DNA of 13,294 bases, from NCBI GenBank assembly GCA_020722685.1, contig DYKH01000139.1, positions 1 through 13,294 on the forward strand, read 5' to 3'. This DNA comes from Caldithrix sp. (GTDB taxonomy: Bacteria; KSB1; UBA2214; DYKH01). Position numbers and translations under genes: made by a program. The number at the start of each line of letters is the position of its first letter. The stretch's first letter is position 1. Below are positions 1 to 6,657 of the stretch, piece by piece. Below the pieces are notes generated by a model, which saw only the letters and a program-made list of their open reading frames with translations, was not told the origin of the DNA and did not search any database.

Positions 1-69
1 TAAAATTCTCGACTCATTCAAAAAAAGCTTGACTTAATTTAGAATATCTGATCACCGGCTGATGTCACC

Positions 70-130
70 CCTGCGAATGCAGGAGTCTCCCTCTGCGGTG
101 CATTGGAAAGGAGATTCCTGCATCCGCAGG
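70..130. repeat. REP-like pair of palindromes in inverted orientation
   Basis: Two 21-base arms (70-90 and 110-130) are inverted copies of each other with 2 mismatches, separated by 19 bases. Each arm also contains a small palindrome of its own: CCTGC-GAAT-GCAGG on the left and CCTGC-ATCC-GCAGG on the right. This layout, two short hairpins head to head between genes, is typical of REP/BIME-type dispersed extragenic repeats. It lies about 50 bases past the dtd stop codon, so it could also act as a transcript-end hairpin for the minus-strand pair, although no T-run follows. No gene is visible in 1-181. The copy number in the genome is unknown. Confidence 0.65.
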
Positions 131-181
131 AGTAGACAAGCTAATAAACCTTGACAGGACATCTACGCGCGATCGTTTCCC

Positions 182-646
182 TCATGCCTTGACACCCACA
201 TCTTTGTCACAGGTGTCCAGCATCACCGTCACCGGCCCATCGTTAAAAATCTTCACCAGCATGCGGGCGCCAAATTCACCTTCGCTTACTTTTAGCCCTG
301 ACTGTTTGAGGTAGTCGACGAATTTGCCATACAGCGGCTTGGACACTTCCGGTCGCGCTGCATCGGTAAAGCTGGGGCGCCGGCCGCGGCGGCAGTCAGC
401 ATAAAGAGTGAACTGCGAAATGGCCAAAATTTCCGCGCCCACTTCCAAAGCTGACAGATTGAACTTGCCCTGAGCGTCCTCAAAGATTCTCAGATTGATA
501 ATTTTGTCAGCCAGGTAGCGTGCGGCTTCTTCGTCGTCATGGTTTCCAACTCCCAAAAGGACTACCAACCCGGCGCCGATCTCGCCAATGATCCGACCCT
601 CTACCTCCACCGATGCCTGGGAAACACGTTGTAGCAAAGCTTTCAT
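182..646 (-). CDS. dtd: D-aminoacyl-tRNA deacylase (DTD)
   Basis: Hydrolyses D-amino acids mischarged onto tRNA, and glycine from tRNA-Ala, in the cytoplasm. This proofreading keeps D-residues out of translation. The 154-residue length is normal for the bacterial family. The N-terminus (MKALLQRVSQASVEV) is the classic DTD start. The catalytic-site motif SQFTLYAD is at residues 77-84, and the second signature NDGPVT, with the Gly-cisPro pair that enforces D-chirality, is at 135-140. The start is ATG. A GGAG stretch about 12 bases upstream overlaps the space just after the stop of the prenyltransferase gene, 16 bp away. The two genes are therefore probably co-transcribed, with dtd second. The gene looks intact. 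Confidence 0.97.
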   Translation of the reverse strand: MKALLQRVSQASVEVEGRIIGEIGAGLVVLLGVGNHDDEEAARYLADKIINLRIFEDAQGKFNLSALEVGAEILAISQFTLYADCRRGRRPSFTDAARPEVSKPLYGKFVDYLKQSGLKVSEGEFGARMLVKIFNDGPVTVMLDTCDKDVGVKA

Positions 647-662
647 GACCGGAACTCGCTCC

Positions 663-1514
663 CTACCATCGCCCGGCGTAAATGGCCAAAAGACCCATGA
701 GCATATCGGCCTTGAGAAAGGCGCTCAGGCGGCGGAAATTGTTTCGGGTCGATAGCCGCCACAGGGAAAGAACAGTATAAACCAGCACGCTATTCACCCC
801 TAGCATGACAATGAAGAAATACCACTTACCGTAGATCCCCAAAAAGTGCGGCACAAAGGTCGCGCAGAACAAGACAAAAAAGACAAACGTCGCTACCCAT
901 TTTGCCGGCTGCGTGCCGTGCTTGACTGGCAATGTGATGGACTGGTGCTGCCGGTCGCCTTCCACGTCCTCCATGTCCTTGATGATCTCGCGCCCCAAGT
1001 GCATGGCGAACGCAAACCCGGCCGGAATGGCTGCGGCGCCCGGATTGCCGACCGCCAAGCCTCCGTAGATGAAGGCCAGGGCCGACGCCAAGCTGACCGT
1101 CAAATTACCCCAGAGCACGGTTCGCTTTAATTTTGCGCTATAAAGACAAAGCAACACTGACGTGCTTGCGGCAATAGCAAACGCGACCCAATTAATAAAT
1201 GCGCCCAAAGTAATACCGGAGAAAAAGAAAAGCAGAGAGAAGAGCAGGGCTTCTCTTTTGGTCAAGACTTCTCTGGGCAACGGTCTTTCCGGTTTGTTGA
1301 TGCGGTCGATGTCGAGATCAAAATAATCATTGATCGCATTGGCGGCCGCCGTAATGAGTGCGCCCGAAAAACACGCGGCCAGCACCTTGCCAAGCGGCTG
1401 CGAAGGCCCGGAAATGACTGCGGCTACCAAAATGGACAAGCCGGAAATGACCACATTGACGGGGCGCGCAATCATAAAAAAGCCCCAACTCTTTTCGATA
1501 ATTCCGGAGATCAA
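663..1514 (-). CDS. UbiA-family prenyltransferase, probably geranylgeranylglycerol-phosphate geranylgeranyltransferase-like
   Basis: Polytopic membrane enzyme that transfers a polyprenyl group to an acceptor. Both metal/diphosphate-binding Asp-rich motifs are present: NDYFDLDID at residues 62-70 and KDMEDVEGD at 179-187. The spacing and the GRE-x-x-KD-x-x-D-x-EGD form resemble the subgroup annotated as digeranylgeranylglyceryl phosphate synthase. The acceptor is an inference, and quinone or other isoprenoid synthesis is possible. The 283 residues and about eight hydrophobic segments fit the family. The start is TTG at 1514; an internal ATG at 1475 (residue 14) is the alternative. I favour TTG because the segment before the conserved ARPVN stretch is expected, although its ribosome site is weak. 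The gene is followed by dtd 16 bp downstream in the same direction. Confidence 0.88.
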   Translation of the reverse strand: MISGIIEKSWGFFMIARPVNVVISGLSILVAAVISGPSQPLGKVLAACFSGALITAAANAINDYFDLDIDRINKPERPLPREVLTKREALLFSLLFFFSGITLGAFINWVAFAIAASTSVLLCLYSAKLKRTVLWGNLTVSLASALAFIYGGLAVGNPGAAAIPAGFAFAMHLGREIIKDMEDVEGDRQHQSITLPVKHGTQPAKWVATFVFFVLFCATFVPHFLGIYGKWYFFIVMLGVNSVLVYTVLSLWRLSTRNNFRRLSAFLKADMLMGLLAIYAGRW

Positions 1515-1572
1515 ATTGCCTACAAGAATTCAGTCTTCTATTAGCGCCTGCCCATTATTCCAGCGCAAGTTT

Positions 1573-1601
1573 AATATAGTGTTTAAGCTCTCTAAATGCA
1601 A
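1573..1601 (-). promoter_or_regulatory. Candidate sigma-70-type promoter for the prenyltransferase-dtd pair
   Basis: Read on the minus strand there is TTGCAT, a 17-base spacer, then TATATT. The -10 box ends about 58 bases before the TTG start. The spacing is ideal and the -10 matches 5 of 6 consensus bases, but the -35 matches only 3 of 6. It lies in the A+T-rich gap 1515-1761 between two divergent genes, where a false match is easy. Confidence 0.33.
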
Positions 1602-1761
1602 GCGCAATTTCCTTGGGTTTTGGTGAACTTTTTATTTGCATATTTCAGTGTTAGTGTGTAAATATAATCATCGAGTCTAAAAAGGATAAACGCTATTTGC
1701 AAAATCAAACTGGTAGTTTGCATTTGTAAAGCAAGCTTAAAAATCATGCAGGGGATAGAAA

Positions 1762-2346
1762 ATGGATATCTGGTCAATCGATAAAATAGTTCTGTTTCTG
1801 ATTTTTTTTCTACCGGGTTTCATTTCACTAAAAATCTATGATCTATTAGTTCCAAGCGAAAGAAGGGACTTTTCACAATCTCTATTCGAGGCCGTTGCCT
1901 TCAGTGCCTTGAATTTTGCCGCATTATCATGGATAGTCATTCTAATTCACTCAGGTAATTTTTACGCCGAGCATCGGATCTCATATTTTTCGTTGCTTTT
2001 ATTAATTATTTTTTTAGCACCCATTCTATGGCCTATCGTATTTCTCAGACTGCTATCATGGCCACCAATTGCCAAATATGTTGTAAGTCCCATTCAAAAA
2101 CCCTGGGACTATGTTTTTGGAAAGAGACAAGCTTTTTGGGTTATTGTTCACCTTAAGGATGGGAGAAAAGTTGGCGGTAAGTATGATAGGAACTCATTTG
2201 CTTCTTCCAATCCTGCGGAAGAACAGATATATGTTGAGGAGCTATGGGAATTAGGAGAACAGGGAAATTTCATTAAACCTGTTGAACGATCTAAGGGAAT
2301 GGTCATACTCGGCAAGGAAATACTGGCAGTAGAATTCTTCGAATAG
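1762..2346 (+). CDS. DUF6338-type membrane protein
   Basis: Function unknown. From memory of the family, the sequence matches DUF6338 proteins: an N-terminal membrane part, a PWDYxF motif, and a WVIVHLKDGRKVGGKY stretch. Here the 194 residues hold three hydrophobic segments (about 8-25, 43-62 and 75-95), PWDYVF at 114-119, and the conserved WVIVHLKDGR segment at 126-135. The rest is a polar C-terminal domain of short strands containing EEQIYVEELWEL and ending LGKEILAVEFFE. The C-terminal domain is probably cytoplasmic and may be a small SH3-like beta barrel (inference). ATG is preceded by AGGGGA at 1750-1755. The gene is A+T-rich (bases 1981-2040 have 17 G+C of 60, against 33 of 60 in 2881-2940 of the DoxX gene), which suggests transfer. 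A small gene follows 20 bp downstream. Confidence 0.85.
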   Translation: MDIWSIDKIVLFLIFFLPGFISLKIYDLLVPSERRDFSQSLFEAVAFSALNFAALSWIVILIHSGNFYAEHRISYFSLLLLIIFLAPILWPIVFLRLLSWPPIAKYVVSPIQKPWDYVFGKRQAFWVIVHLKDGRKVGGKYDRNSFASSNPAEEQIYVEELWELGEQGNFIKPVERSKGMVILGKEILAVEFFE

Positions 2347-2366
2347 ATCCCAAAGGAGATGGTAAC

Positions 2367-2546
2367 ATGCAAAAAGATAAAGAACAATCAACTCAGAGCG
2401 TACCGCTAAGGGAAGGATATCAGCCACTAAAAAGAGGTTATCAGCCAGAACAAGGCAATTTGAATCCTTCCAATCCTCCCAAGGGAGGATCTGGTGTGCC
2501 TTCGATTCCGTCAAATAACAATGGAAAAAATGGCAACAAAAGCTAA
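2367..2546 (+). CDS. Small GYQP-repeat protein partnered with the DUF6338 gene
   Basis: This 59-residue frame is easily missed by length cut-offs. It begins at ATG 2367 behind a strong AGGAG at 2354-2358 with 8-base spacing, and ends in TAA. The protein has no hydrophobic segment. Residues 1-10 are highly polar, and two tandem GYQP units (REGYQPLK at 15-22, RGYQPEQG at 23-30) follow. The tail (31-59) is rich in Asn, Pro, Gly and Ser, includes PPKGGSGVP, and is almost surely disordered. It sits 20 bp after the DUF6338 stop, on the same strand and with similar A+T-rich composition, so it is probably its co-transcribed partner. I have a recollection, not verified, of similar GYQP peptides beside other DUF6338 genes. 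A role as a ligand, regulator or substrate of the membrane protein is inference. Confidence 0.8.
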   Translation: MQKDKEQSTQSVPLREGYQPLKRGYQPEQGNLNPSNPPKGGSGVPSIPSNNNGKNGNKS

Positions 2547-2549
2547 CAT

Positions 2550-2577
2550 CGATAGTGAATGTGGCTTTGTTCTATCG
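2550..2577 (+). other. Short inverted repeat after the DUF6338/GYQP pair
   Basis: CGATAG (2550-2555) is mirrored by CTATCG (2572-2577) with a 16-base loop, directly after the small gene's stop codon. There is no T-run, so it is only a weak candidate for a transcript-end hairpin. The gap 2547-2753 holds no other gene that I can see. Confidence 0.25.
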
Positions 2578-2658
2578 GAGAATATTAATATATATATTCG
2601 AGAGATGAAATGTATCCTTCCGAAATTTGCTCATAAGTAACCTACCCCTTATTTTCTC

Positions 2659-2689
2659 TTGACTCTCCCTGTGGGGCAGCCCCTACATT
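2659..2689 (+). promoter_or_regulatory. Weak candidate promoter and palindrome ahead of the DoxX gene
   Basis: TTGACT at 2659-2664 and TACATT at 2684-2689 are separated by 19 bases, which is longer than ideal. Inside the spacer lies the palindrome GGGGC-A-GCCCC (2673-2683), which could be an operator or may be chance. The DoxX start is about 65 bases further on. Confidence 0.22.
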
Positions 2690-2753
2690 AGAGCTACACA
2701 ACTGGCTTCCTACTCGTGTTCCGGTAAAACGGCTGGATAAAGGAGATCGAACC

Positions 2754-3224
2754 ATGGAGCATATCCCGCGTCGTCAGAAAGAGAATAACCAGCCATTGAC
2801 CCCTCTGCAGTCTACGGCTCTGGCGCTGCTGCGGATCGTTATTGGCTGGCACTTTTTGTACGAGGGATTGGTCAAGCTCTTTGATCCGAATTGGTCGGCG
2901 GCCGGCTTTTTGTTCGAGTCCAAATGGCTTCTGTCCGGCTTGTTCCATTGGGTTGCGAGCAATCCGGCTGCATTGCAGGTAGTGGACTGGCTTAACATCA
3001 CAGGCCTTTTGTTAATCGGTTTGGGATTGTTCTTTGGCCTTTTCAGCCGCATCGCCAGCGTCTGCGGCTTCTTGCTCCTCTCACTTTATTATGTGGCCAA
3101 TCCACCTCTGATTGGTCTCAGCAGCGGCGGCTTCACCGAAGGCAACTATCTGCTGGTGGATAAGAACGTAGTGGAGCTGTTCGCTCTTTTGGTATTGAGG
3201 ATTTTTCCGTCCGCCCAATTCTGA
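2754..3224 (+). CDS. DoxX-like four-helix membrane protein
   Basis: Integral membrane protein of the DoxX/DoxD-like superfamily. Members include the small subunit of thiosulfate:quinone oxidoreductase and many redox-linked proteins of unknown role. The 156 residues show hydrophobic segments at about 22-41, 83-98, 99-115 and 138-151. They include the typical first-helix pattern LLRIVIGWHFLYEGLVKL and the characteristic EGNYLLVDKNVVEL before the last helix. ATG is preceded by AAAGGAGAT at 2739-2747 with good spacing. The gene looks intact. Three bases after its stop begins a decayed twin-arginine-signal protein gene, so the two were probably translationally coupled and worked together. The substrate cannot be deduced. 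Confidence 0.88.
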   Translation: MEHIPRRQKENNQPLTPLQSTALALLRIVIGWHFLYEGLVKLFDPNWSAAGFLFESKWLLSGLFHWVASNPAALQVVDWLNITGLLLIGLGLFFGLFSRIASVCGFLLLSLYYVANPPLIGLSSGGFTEGNYLLVDKNVVELFALLVLRIFPSAQF

Positions 3225-3227
3225 GGA

Positions 3228-4330
3228 TTGGACAAGTTGTTGCACCTACTTGGGATCAAAAAATACCGTTTGCCTCTTCCGCGACGATCCGTTAGAGCAG
3301 CGTGGGCAAACGGAGGAATTCCCGCAACTTCTCTCCGGCGGCGGGAGTTGCTCAAGGGCTTGGCCACTATGCCGCTTTTCGGCGGATTTGTTTTCGCCTA
3401 TTTGAGGAAGCGGAGCTGGCAGAGCTTTGAGGAAAAACACTTGCTGGCCGCCGCGGAGAATAGCATGAATGTGGTCACCAGTGCAACTGTCAAGACCTTT
3501 CATTTCTCCAGTCTAAAGGAGCTAAAAGGAACGTTGCCTTTTGGCCAAATCGGCTTCTGAAAATCATCCGCCTTATCTTGGGCGGAACTCTCATCGGTGG
3601 CTGGGCGCACGCTCGTCATCTAATCTATGTCTCCAAATTGGTCAAGTCGTACCACACGGATCAAAAGGTTTTCGATACCCTGCGACTGGCCGAGCAATGC
3701 GGCGTAAATTCTCTGCTCACCAATCCGCGATTGAGCCGCGTCATTAACGAATATTGGCGCAAAGAAGGAGGGAGTATTCAGTTCATTTCCGATTGCGGCT
3801 ATAAGGATGATGCCATTGAGGGCGTCAAACTGTCCATCGCTGGCGGCGCGCACGCCTGCTATGTACAGGGACAGATTCCCGATCGGCTCGTTCGAGAAGG
3901 CAAGGTAGACGAGATTGGCAAGGCGTTGGAATTCATTCGTCAAAATCGGATGTCGGCCGGCATCGGGGCACATCGTTTACAGACCGTCAAAGCGTGCGTA
4001 CAAGCCGGCATCTAGCCGGACTATTGGGTGAAGACTTTGCATCACACCAACTATTGGTCGGCAAGGATTGACGGCCAGAATGATAATATCTGGTGCGTCG
4101 ATCCGCAAGAGACCGTCGAATTCATGCGCACATTGCCGCAGCCGTGGATTGCCTTCAAGGTGCTGGCGGCTGGCGCCATTAGGCCAGAGGAAGGTTTCCA
4201 CTTTGCCTTCAAGAACGGCGCGGATTTTATTTGCGTGGGCATGTATGACTTTCAGCTTGTCGATGATGTCAATATTGCGCTGGCCACGCTTTCGGGGGAC
4301 CTGCAACGAGAACGATCTTGGCGCGCATAG
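3228..4330 (+). pseudogene. Decayed twin-arginine-signal, TIM-barrel-like protein (frameshift plus in-frame TAG)
   Basis: Three pieces read as one protein. Piece one (3228-3560) begins at TTG, or at TTG 3237, which has a better-spaced GAGGA. It carries a Tat-like motif RRRELLKG then a hydrophobic stretch, so export was intended. It ends FGQIGF-stop. One base seems lost near 3555; from there the +2 frame continues with LKIIRLILGGTLIGGWAHAR, which fits directly after IG. This frame runs to an in-frame TAG at 4013-4015, after KACVQAGI, and resumes with PDYWVKTLHHTNYWSA to the stop at 4328-4330. From memory of homologues, AG(L/F)xPD(F/Y)WxKTLHH is continuous, so the TAG replaces a single residue. 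Conserved stretches LAEQCGVNSLLTNPR, FKVLAAGAI and NGADFICVGMYDFQ remain. The enzymatic role is unassigned; a metabolic oxidoreductase- or aldolase-like fold is a guess. An assembly error cannot be excluded. Confidence 0.82.
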
Positions 4331-4396
4331 TCAATCACCCCTAGCTGGCAGAAGCTTTTTGCGAACAATGGGTGGAGGAAAGCTTGTCTTCTTCAA

Positions 4397-4418
4397 TTGG
4401 CTACCGCAAGCTTCACTT
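4397..4418 (+). repeat. Left copy of a direct repeat flanking the cyclase-like pseudogene
   Basis: TTGGCTACCGC-AA-GCTTCACTT here matches TTGGCTACCGC-T-GCTTCACTT at 5496-5516: 20 shared bases, the only difference being AA versus T. It lies in the non-coding gap 4331-4499, where I see no gene. A shorter AATTGGCTACCG also recurs at 4615-4626 inside the pseudogene. Confidence 0.5.
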
Positions 4419-4499
4419 CAGCCAATAAAGCAGCCCGGCGAGGTCGCCGATAGACGGCTTTGATGATTCATACACCGACAATTCGAGGAAGAATCGGGA

Positions 4500-5432
4500 A
4501 TGGACACCGATAGAGATGCAGTCATTGATTGGCTTTTGCAAGGGGATGCCGCAGTTCGCTGGCAAGTTTTGAGAGACCTGTTGCATTCAAAGAAATATCC
4601 CCCCGAGCAAGCAAAATTGGCTACCGAAGGCTGGGGGTTGGCGCTGCTGCAAAAGCGGGGCGCCGACGGTCAGTGGGCTGGCGGGCTTTATTCACCCAAG
4701 TGGACTTCAACCACGTATACTTTGCAGTTGCTCCGCCAGTTAGGTTTGCCGGCGTAAAACGAAGGGGCGCGTATGGGCTGCCGTCTTCTAATAGACAAAG
4801 GCTTCTGCGCCGACGGTGGAATTAGCTTCTAGAGCAACTGGCCTGAGGGAGAGACTTGCGTGAGCGCGCTGGTGTTCGGCATACTATCCTATTTTCACTA
4901 CGCAGATTCTCGCCTGCCGACAATGCTCGATCACTTGGCATCGCAGCAGATGGCTGATGGCGGCTGGAATTGCCGCTATCCGCGTTGGGTTACGCATGCG
5001 TCGTTTCACACCACCCTCTTGGTCCTAAACGGACTGGCCGAGTATGCCCGGTTTCAACCAGTCGCTCTGCCAAAGGTTTGTTCCCTGAGCGAAAGGGCGC
5101 ATGAGTTTTTGTCGATACACCGGCCGTACAAATCTCATCGCACCGGAAAAGTCTTGGACGCCAAAATGACCCGTTTAACCTTCCCACCGCAATGGTACTA
5201 CCACGTACACATGGCTTTGGATTACTTTCAAGGTATTGGTCAACCCTACGACCCCCGCTTTGAGGAAGCCATCGCGCTGCTAAAAAGCAAAGAAAAAGAC
5301 GGTCGCTGGCCGTTGCACCAAGGGCATCCGCAACGTGTTTGGCTCCAATTGGAGCAAGTCGGCGAAATGAGCCGGATCAATACGTTAATAGCAATGCGGA
5401 TTCTACAGTGGTGGGGCGGAGCGCGGGGTTAG
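4500..5432 (+). pseudogene. Squalene-cyclase/prenyltransferase-repeat protein with two premature stops
   Basis: The reading frame is open over 310 codons apart from a TAA at codon 86 (4755-4757) and a TAG at codon 111 (4830-4832). No frameshift is needed. The start is ATG with GAGGAA at 4485-4490. The encoded protein resembles soluble alpha/alpha-toroid proteins related to squalene cyclase and prenyltransferase beta subunits. Repeat-like stretches are DGQWAGGLYSPKWTSTTYTLQLLRQLGL (56-83), MADGGWNCRYPRWVTHASFHTT (about 151-172) and DGRWPLHQGHPQRVW near the end, finishing LQWWGGARG. The intervening codons after the TAA (NEGARMGCRLLIDKGFCADGG) fit the family well, so the stops are point changes in an otherwise intact gene. 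In homologues as I remember them, a Trp follows GGI(S/N)F, which would make TAG a TGG-to-TAG change. The function of the intact family is not established. Confidence 0.82.
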
Positions 5433-5495
5433 TGCGATTGGGAACCTGCAGCAAGGTGGCGCGATCAGCCGTTGTAGTTGTCGTGTAAAGAGTAC

Positions 5496-5516
5496 TTGGC
5501 TACCGCTGCTTCACTT
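5496..5516 (+). repeat. Right copy of the direct repeat flanking the cyclase-like pseudogene
   Basis: This is the second copy of the 21-22 base repeat described at 4397-4418. It lies in the short convergent gap after the pseudogene, and its last six bases overlap the stop and final codon of the minus-strand SH3b gene. No terminator hairpin is evident in this gap. Confidence 0.5.
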
Positions 5517-6194
5517 TGGCTCAATGGCTTCGGCCTTGGCCGTGATTTTTGGTTTCGATCGGATGGCCGCTATCTCGTCTTCATTCAGCAGGGTCACCTG
5601 GATCAATCCGGACTGGGCGGTCTGTCCCGTGCTGTCTTGCGCAATGATCTGATAGGATAAAGTTCCTTGTGTCATCTCTGGGGGAACCCTCACTCCGTAA
5701 GCGTTTCCCGTCCGAATAACAGCGGTTCTTTCTGCGTCTATGTAGCCCAGGGTGTTTCCCGCGGTAATGACGCGATAGTAGCCGTCCTTGTTAGAGGTCA
5801 CCAGCAAGCGAGCTCCTCGTTTGGCTGTCCCCAGCTTTTTGTACAAGGCTCCAGGTCCGGCAAAAATGTCCAGATCGCCGGTAATAATCTGTACGATGAC
5901 TGGTACCACTCCGCTGCCTTTTTTCAACGGCATCGCGCCGCGGACCGATTTGCCGTCGTAGTCGATTTTCAAGATCACATTACGAATGCCCTTATCGCCG
6001 CCGATATGAGCGGTGATGCTTAGCGGCTGTCCTTGTCTTGCGATGGTGATCGGCTGGTGAGCAATGGTGATTGGCTGATTGGCGTCCGCCTGAGACAGGC
6101 AAGCGTCGGGCGAGAGCAAAGTTCCCCACGAGCAAGATAAGATAATAGGAATGAGCAGCGTTTTCACTGTATCGTGCTCGAACAATCGTTTCAT
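5511..6194 (-). CDS. Exported SH3b-domain protein with Ig-like flanks
   Basis: The 227 residues start with a hydrophobic export signal (about 11-22). Cys21 after ILS gives only a poor lipobox, so a plain signal peptide ending near the SQA at 34-36 is as likely. A duplicated 7-residue unit, QPITIA(H/R), lies at 40-53. An Ig-like first half (about 54-95) follows: GQPLSITAHI, then RNVILKIDYD. Residues about 98-160 form a bacterial SH3 domain, with DIFAGPGALYKKLGTAKRGARL and DGYYRVITAGNTLGYID. Then YGVRVPPEMTQGTLSYQIIAQDSTGQTAQSG (166-196) looks like the second half of the Ig-like domain, so the SH3 seems inserted into it. SH3b domains commonly bind cell-wall peptides or metal-linked ligands; no partner is evident. 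ATG is preceded by AGGGAGAT. It is convergent with the pseudogenes. Confidence 0.78.
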   Translation of the reverse strand: MKRLFEHDTVKTLLIPIILSCSWGTLLSPDACLSQADANQPITIAHQPITIARQGQPLSITAHIGGDKGIRNVILKIDYDGKSVRGAMPLKKGSGVVPVIVQIITGDLDIFAGPGALYKKLGTAKRGARLLVTSNKDGYYRVITAGNTLGYIDAERTAVIRTGNAYGVRVPPEMTQGTLSYQIIAQDSTGQTAQSGLIQVTLLNEDEIAAIRSKPKITAKAEAIEPK

Positions 6195-6221
6195 GGTATG
6201 ACGATCTCCCTACCGAATACG

Positions 6222-6250
6222 AAGATAGATTCCGGTAATTCAGCCCGCAA
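6222..6250 (-). promoter_or_regulatory. Candidate promoter for the SH3b gene
   Basis: On the minus strand TTGCGG, 17 bases, then TATCTT, with the -10 about 27 bases before the ATG. The spacing is ideal, but the boxes match consensus only 3 of 6 and 4 of 6. The gap 6195-6657 holds no convincing gene, so a promoter for the SH3b gene is expected here. Confidence 0.33.
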
Positions 6251-6529
6251 ATCATTGTTGGAATAAGGCGACCAAGAATATATCGACGGCGGCCTTAACA
6301 CTGGCAAATATTAGTCCAAAGTTGCCTTCTGCAAAAAGTGCGAGAAACGGGTATCCCCGTTTGGGCGGAAGAAGCATTGAGTGTCTGTTGAGAAGTGTGT
6401 GATCGATAGGATTGGAGGTGGAGACGTGCTTTTTCGCTCCCACCGAGGGTGACTTGGCGAAAAAAGATGAACAACTCGCCTTAACGAAGCGGATGGAAAG
6501 CAGACGCAGAGAACGAGACAGCGTGAATG

Positions 6530-6560
6530 AAAAAGCCTGCACACAAAAACTGTGCAGGCT
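6530..6560 (-). terminator. Intrinsic terminator of the TonB receptor-FN3-PorV cluster
   Basis: A perfect 10-bp stem (6534-6543 with 6551-6560) encloses a 7-base loop CAAAAAC. Read on the minus strand, the stem runs straight into TTTTT (6530-6534). This is the classic Rho-independent layout, about 100 bases after the stop of the PorV-like gene. Confidence 0.85.
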
Positions 6561-6657
6561 ATAGATTGCTTTCTGCCATTTGCCCCTATCGAGCAAAGGG
6601 CTAAACCAGATAATTTCCCTTACCGACCAAAAGGTATTTCGGTGGGACAAAAACCAG

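Noticed and set aside
70..130. CRISPR repeat
   Set aside because: Only one inverted pair exists, with no regularly spaced direct repeats or spacers anywhere in the window.
1707..1719. AAACT-GGT-AGTTT inverted repeat upstream of the DUF6338 gene as an operator
   Set aside because: Only 5 bp arms in a very A+T-rich region; likely chance.
1592..1777. Minus-strand 61-codon frame ahead of the DUF6338 gene
   Set aside because: A+T-rich low-complexity product, overlapping the DUF6338 start and ribosome site and the candidate promoter of the prenyltransferase.
4013..4832. Stop-codon reassignment or programmed read-through as the cause of the internal TAG/TAA codons
   Set aside because: TAG and TAA both end intact genes in this window, one break is a frameshift rather than a stop, and no read-through context could be recognised. 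Decay or assembly error is simpler.
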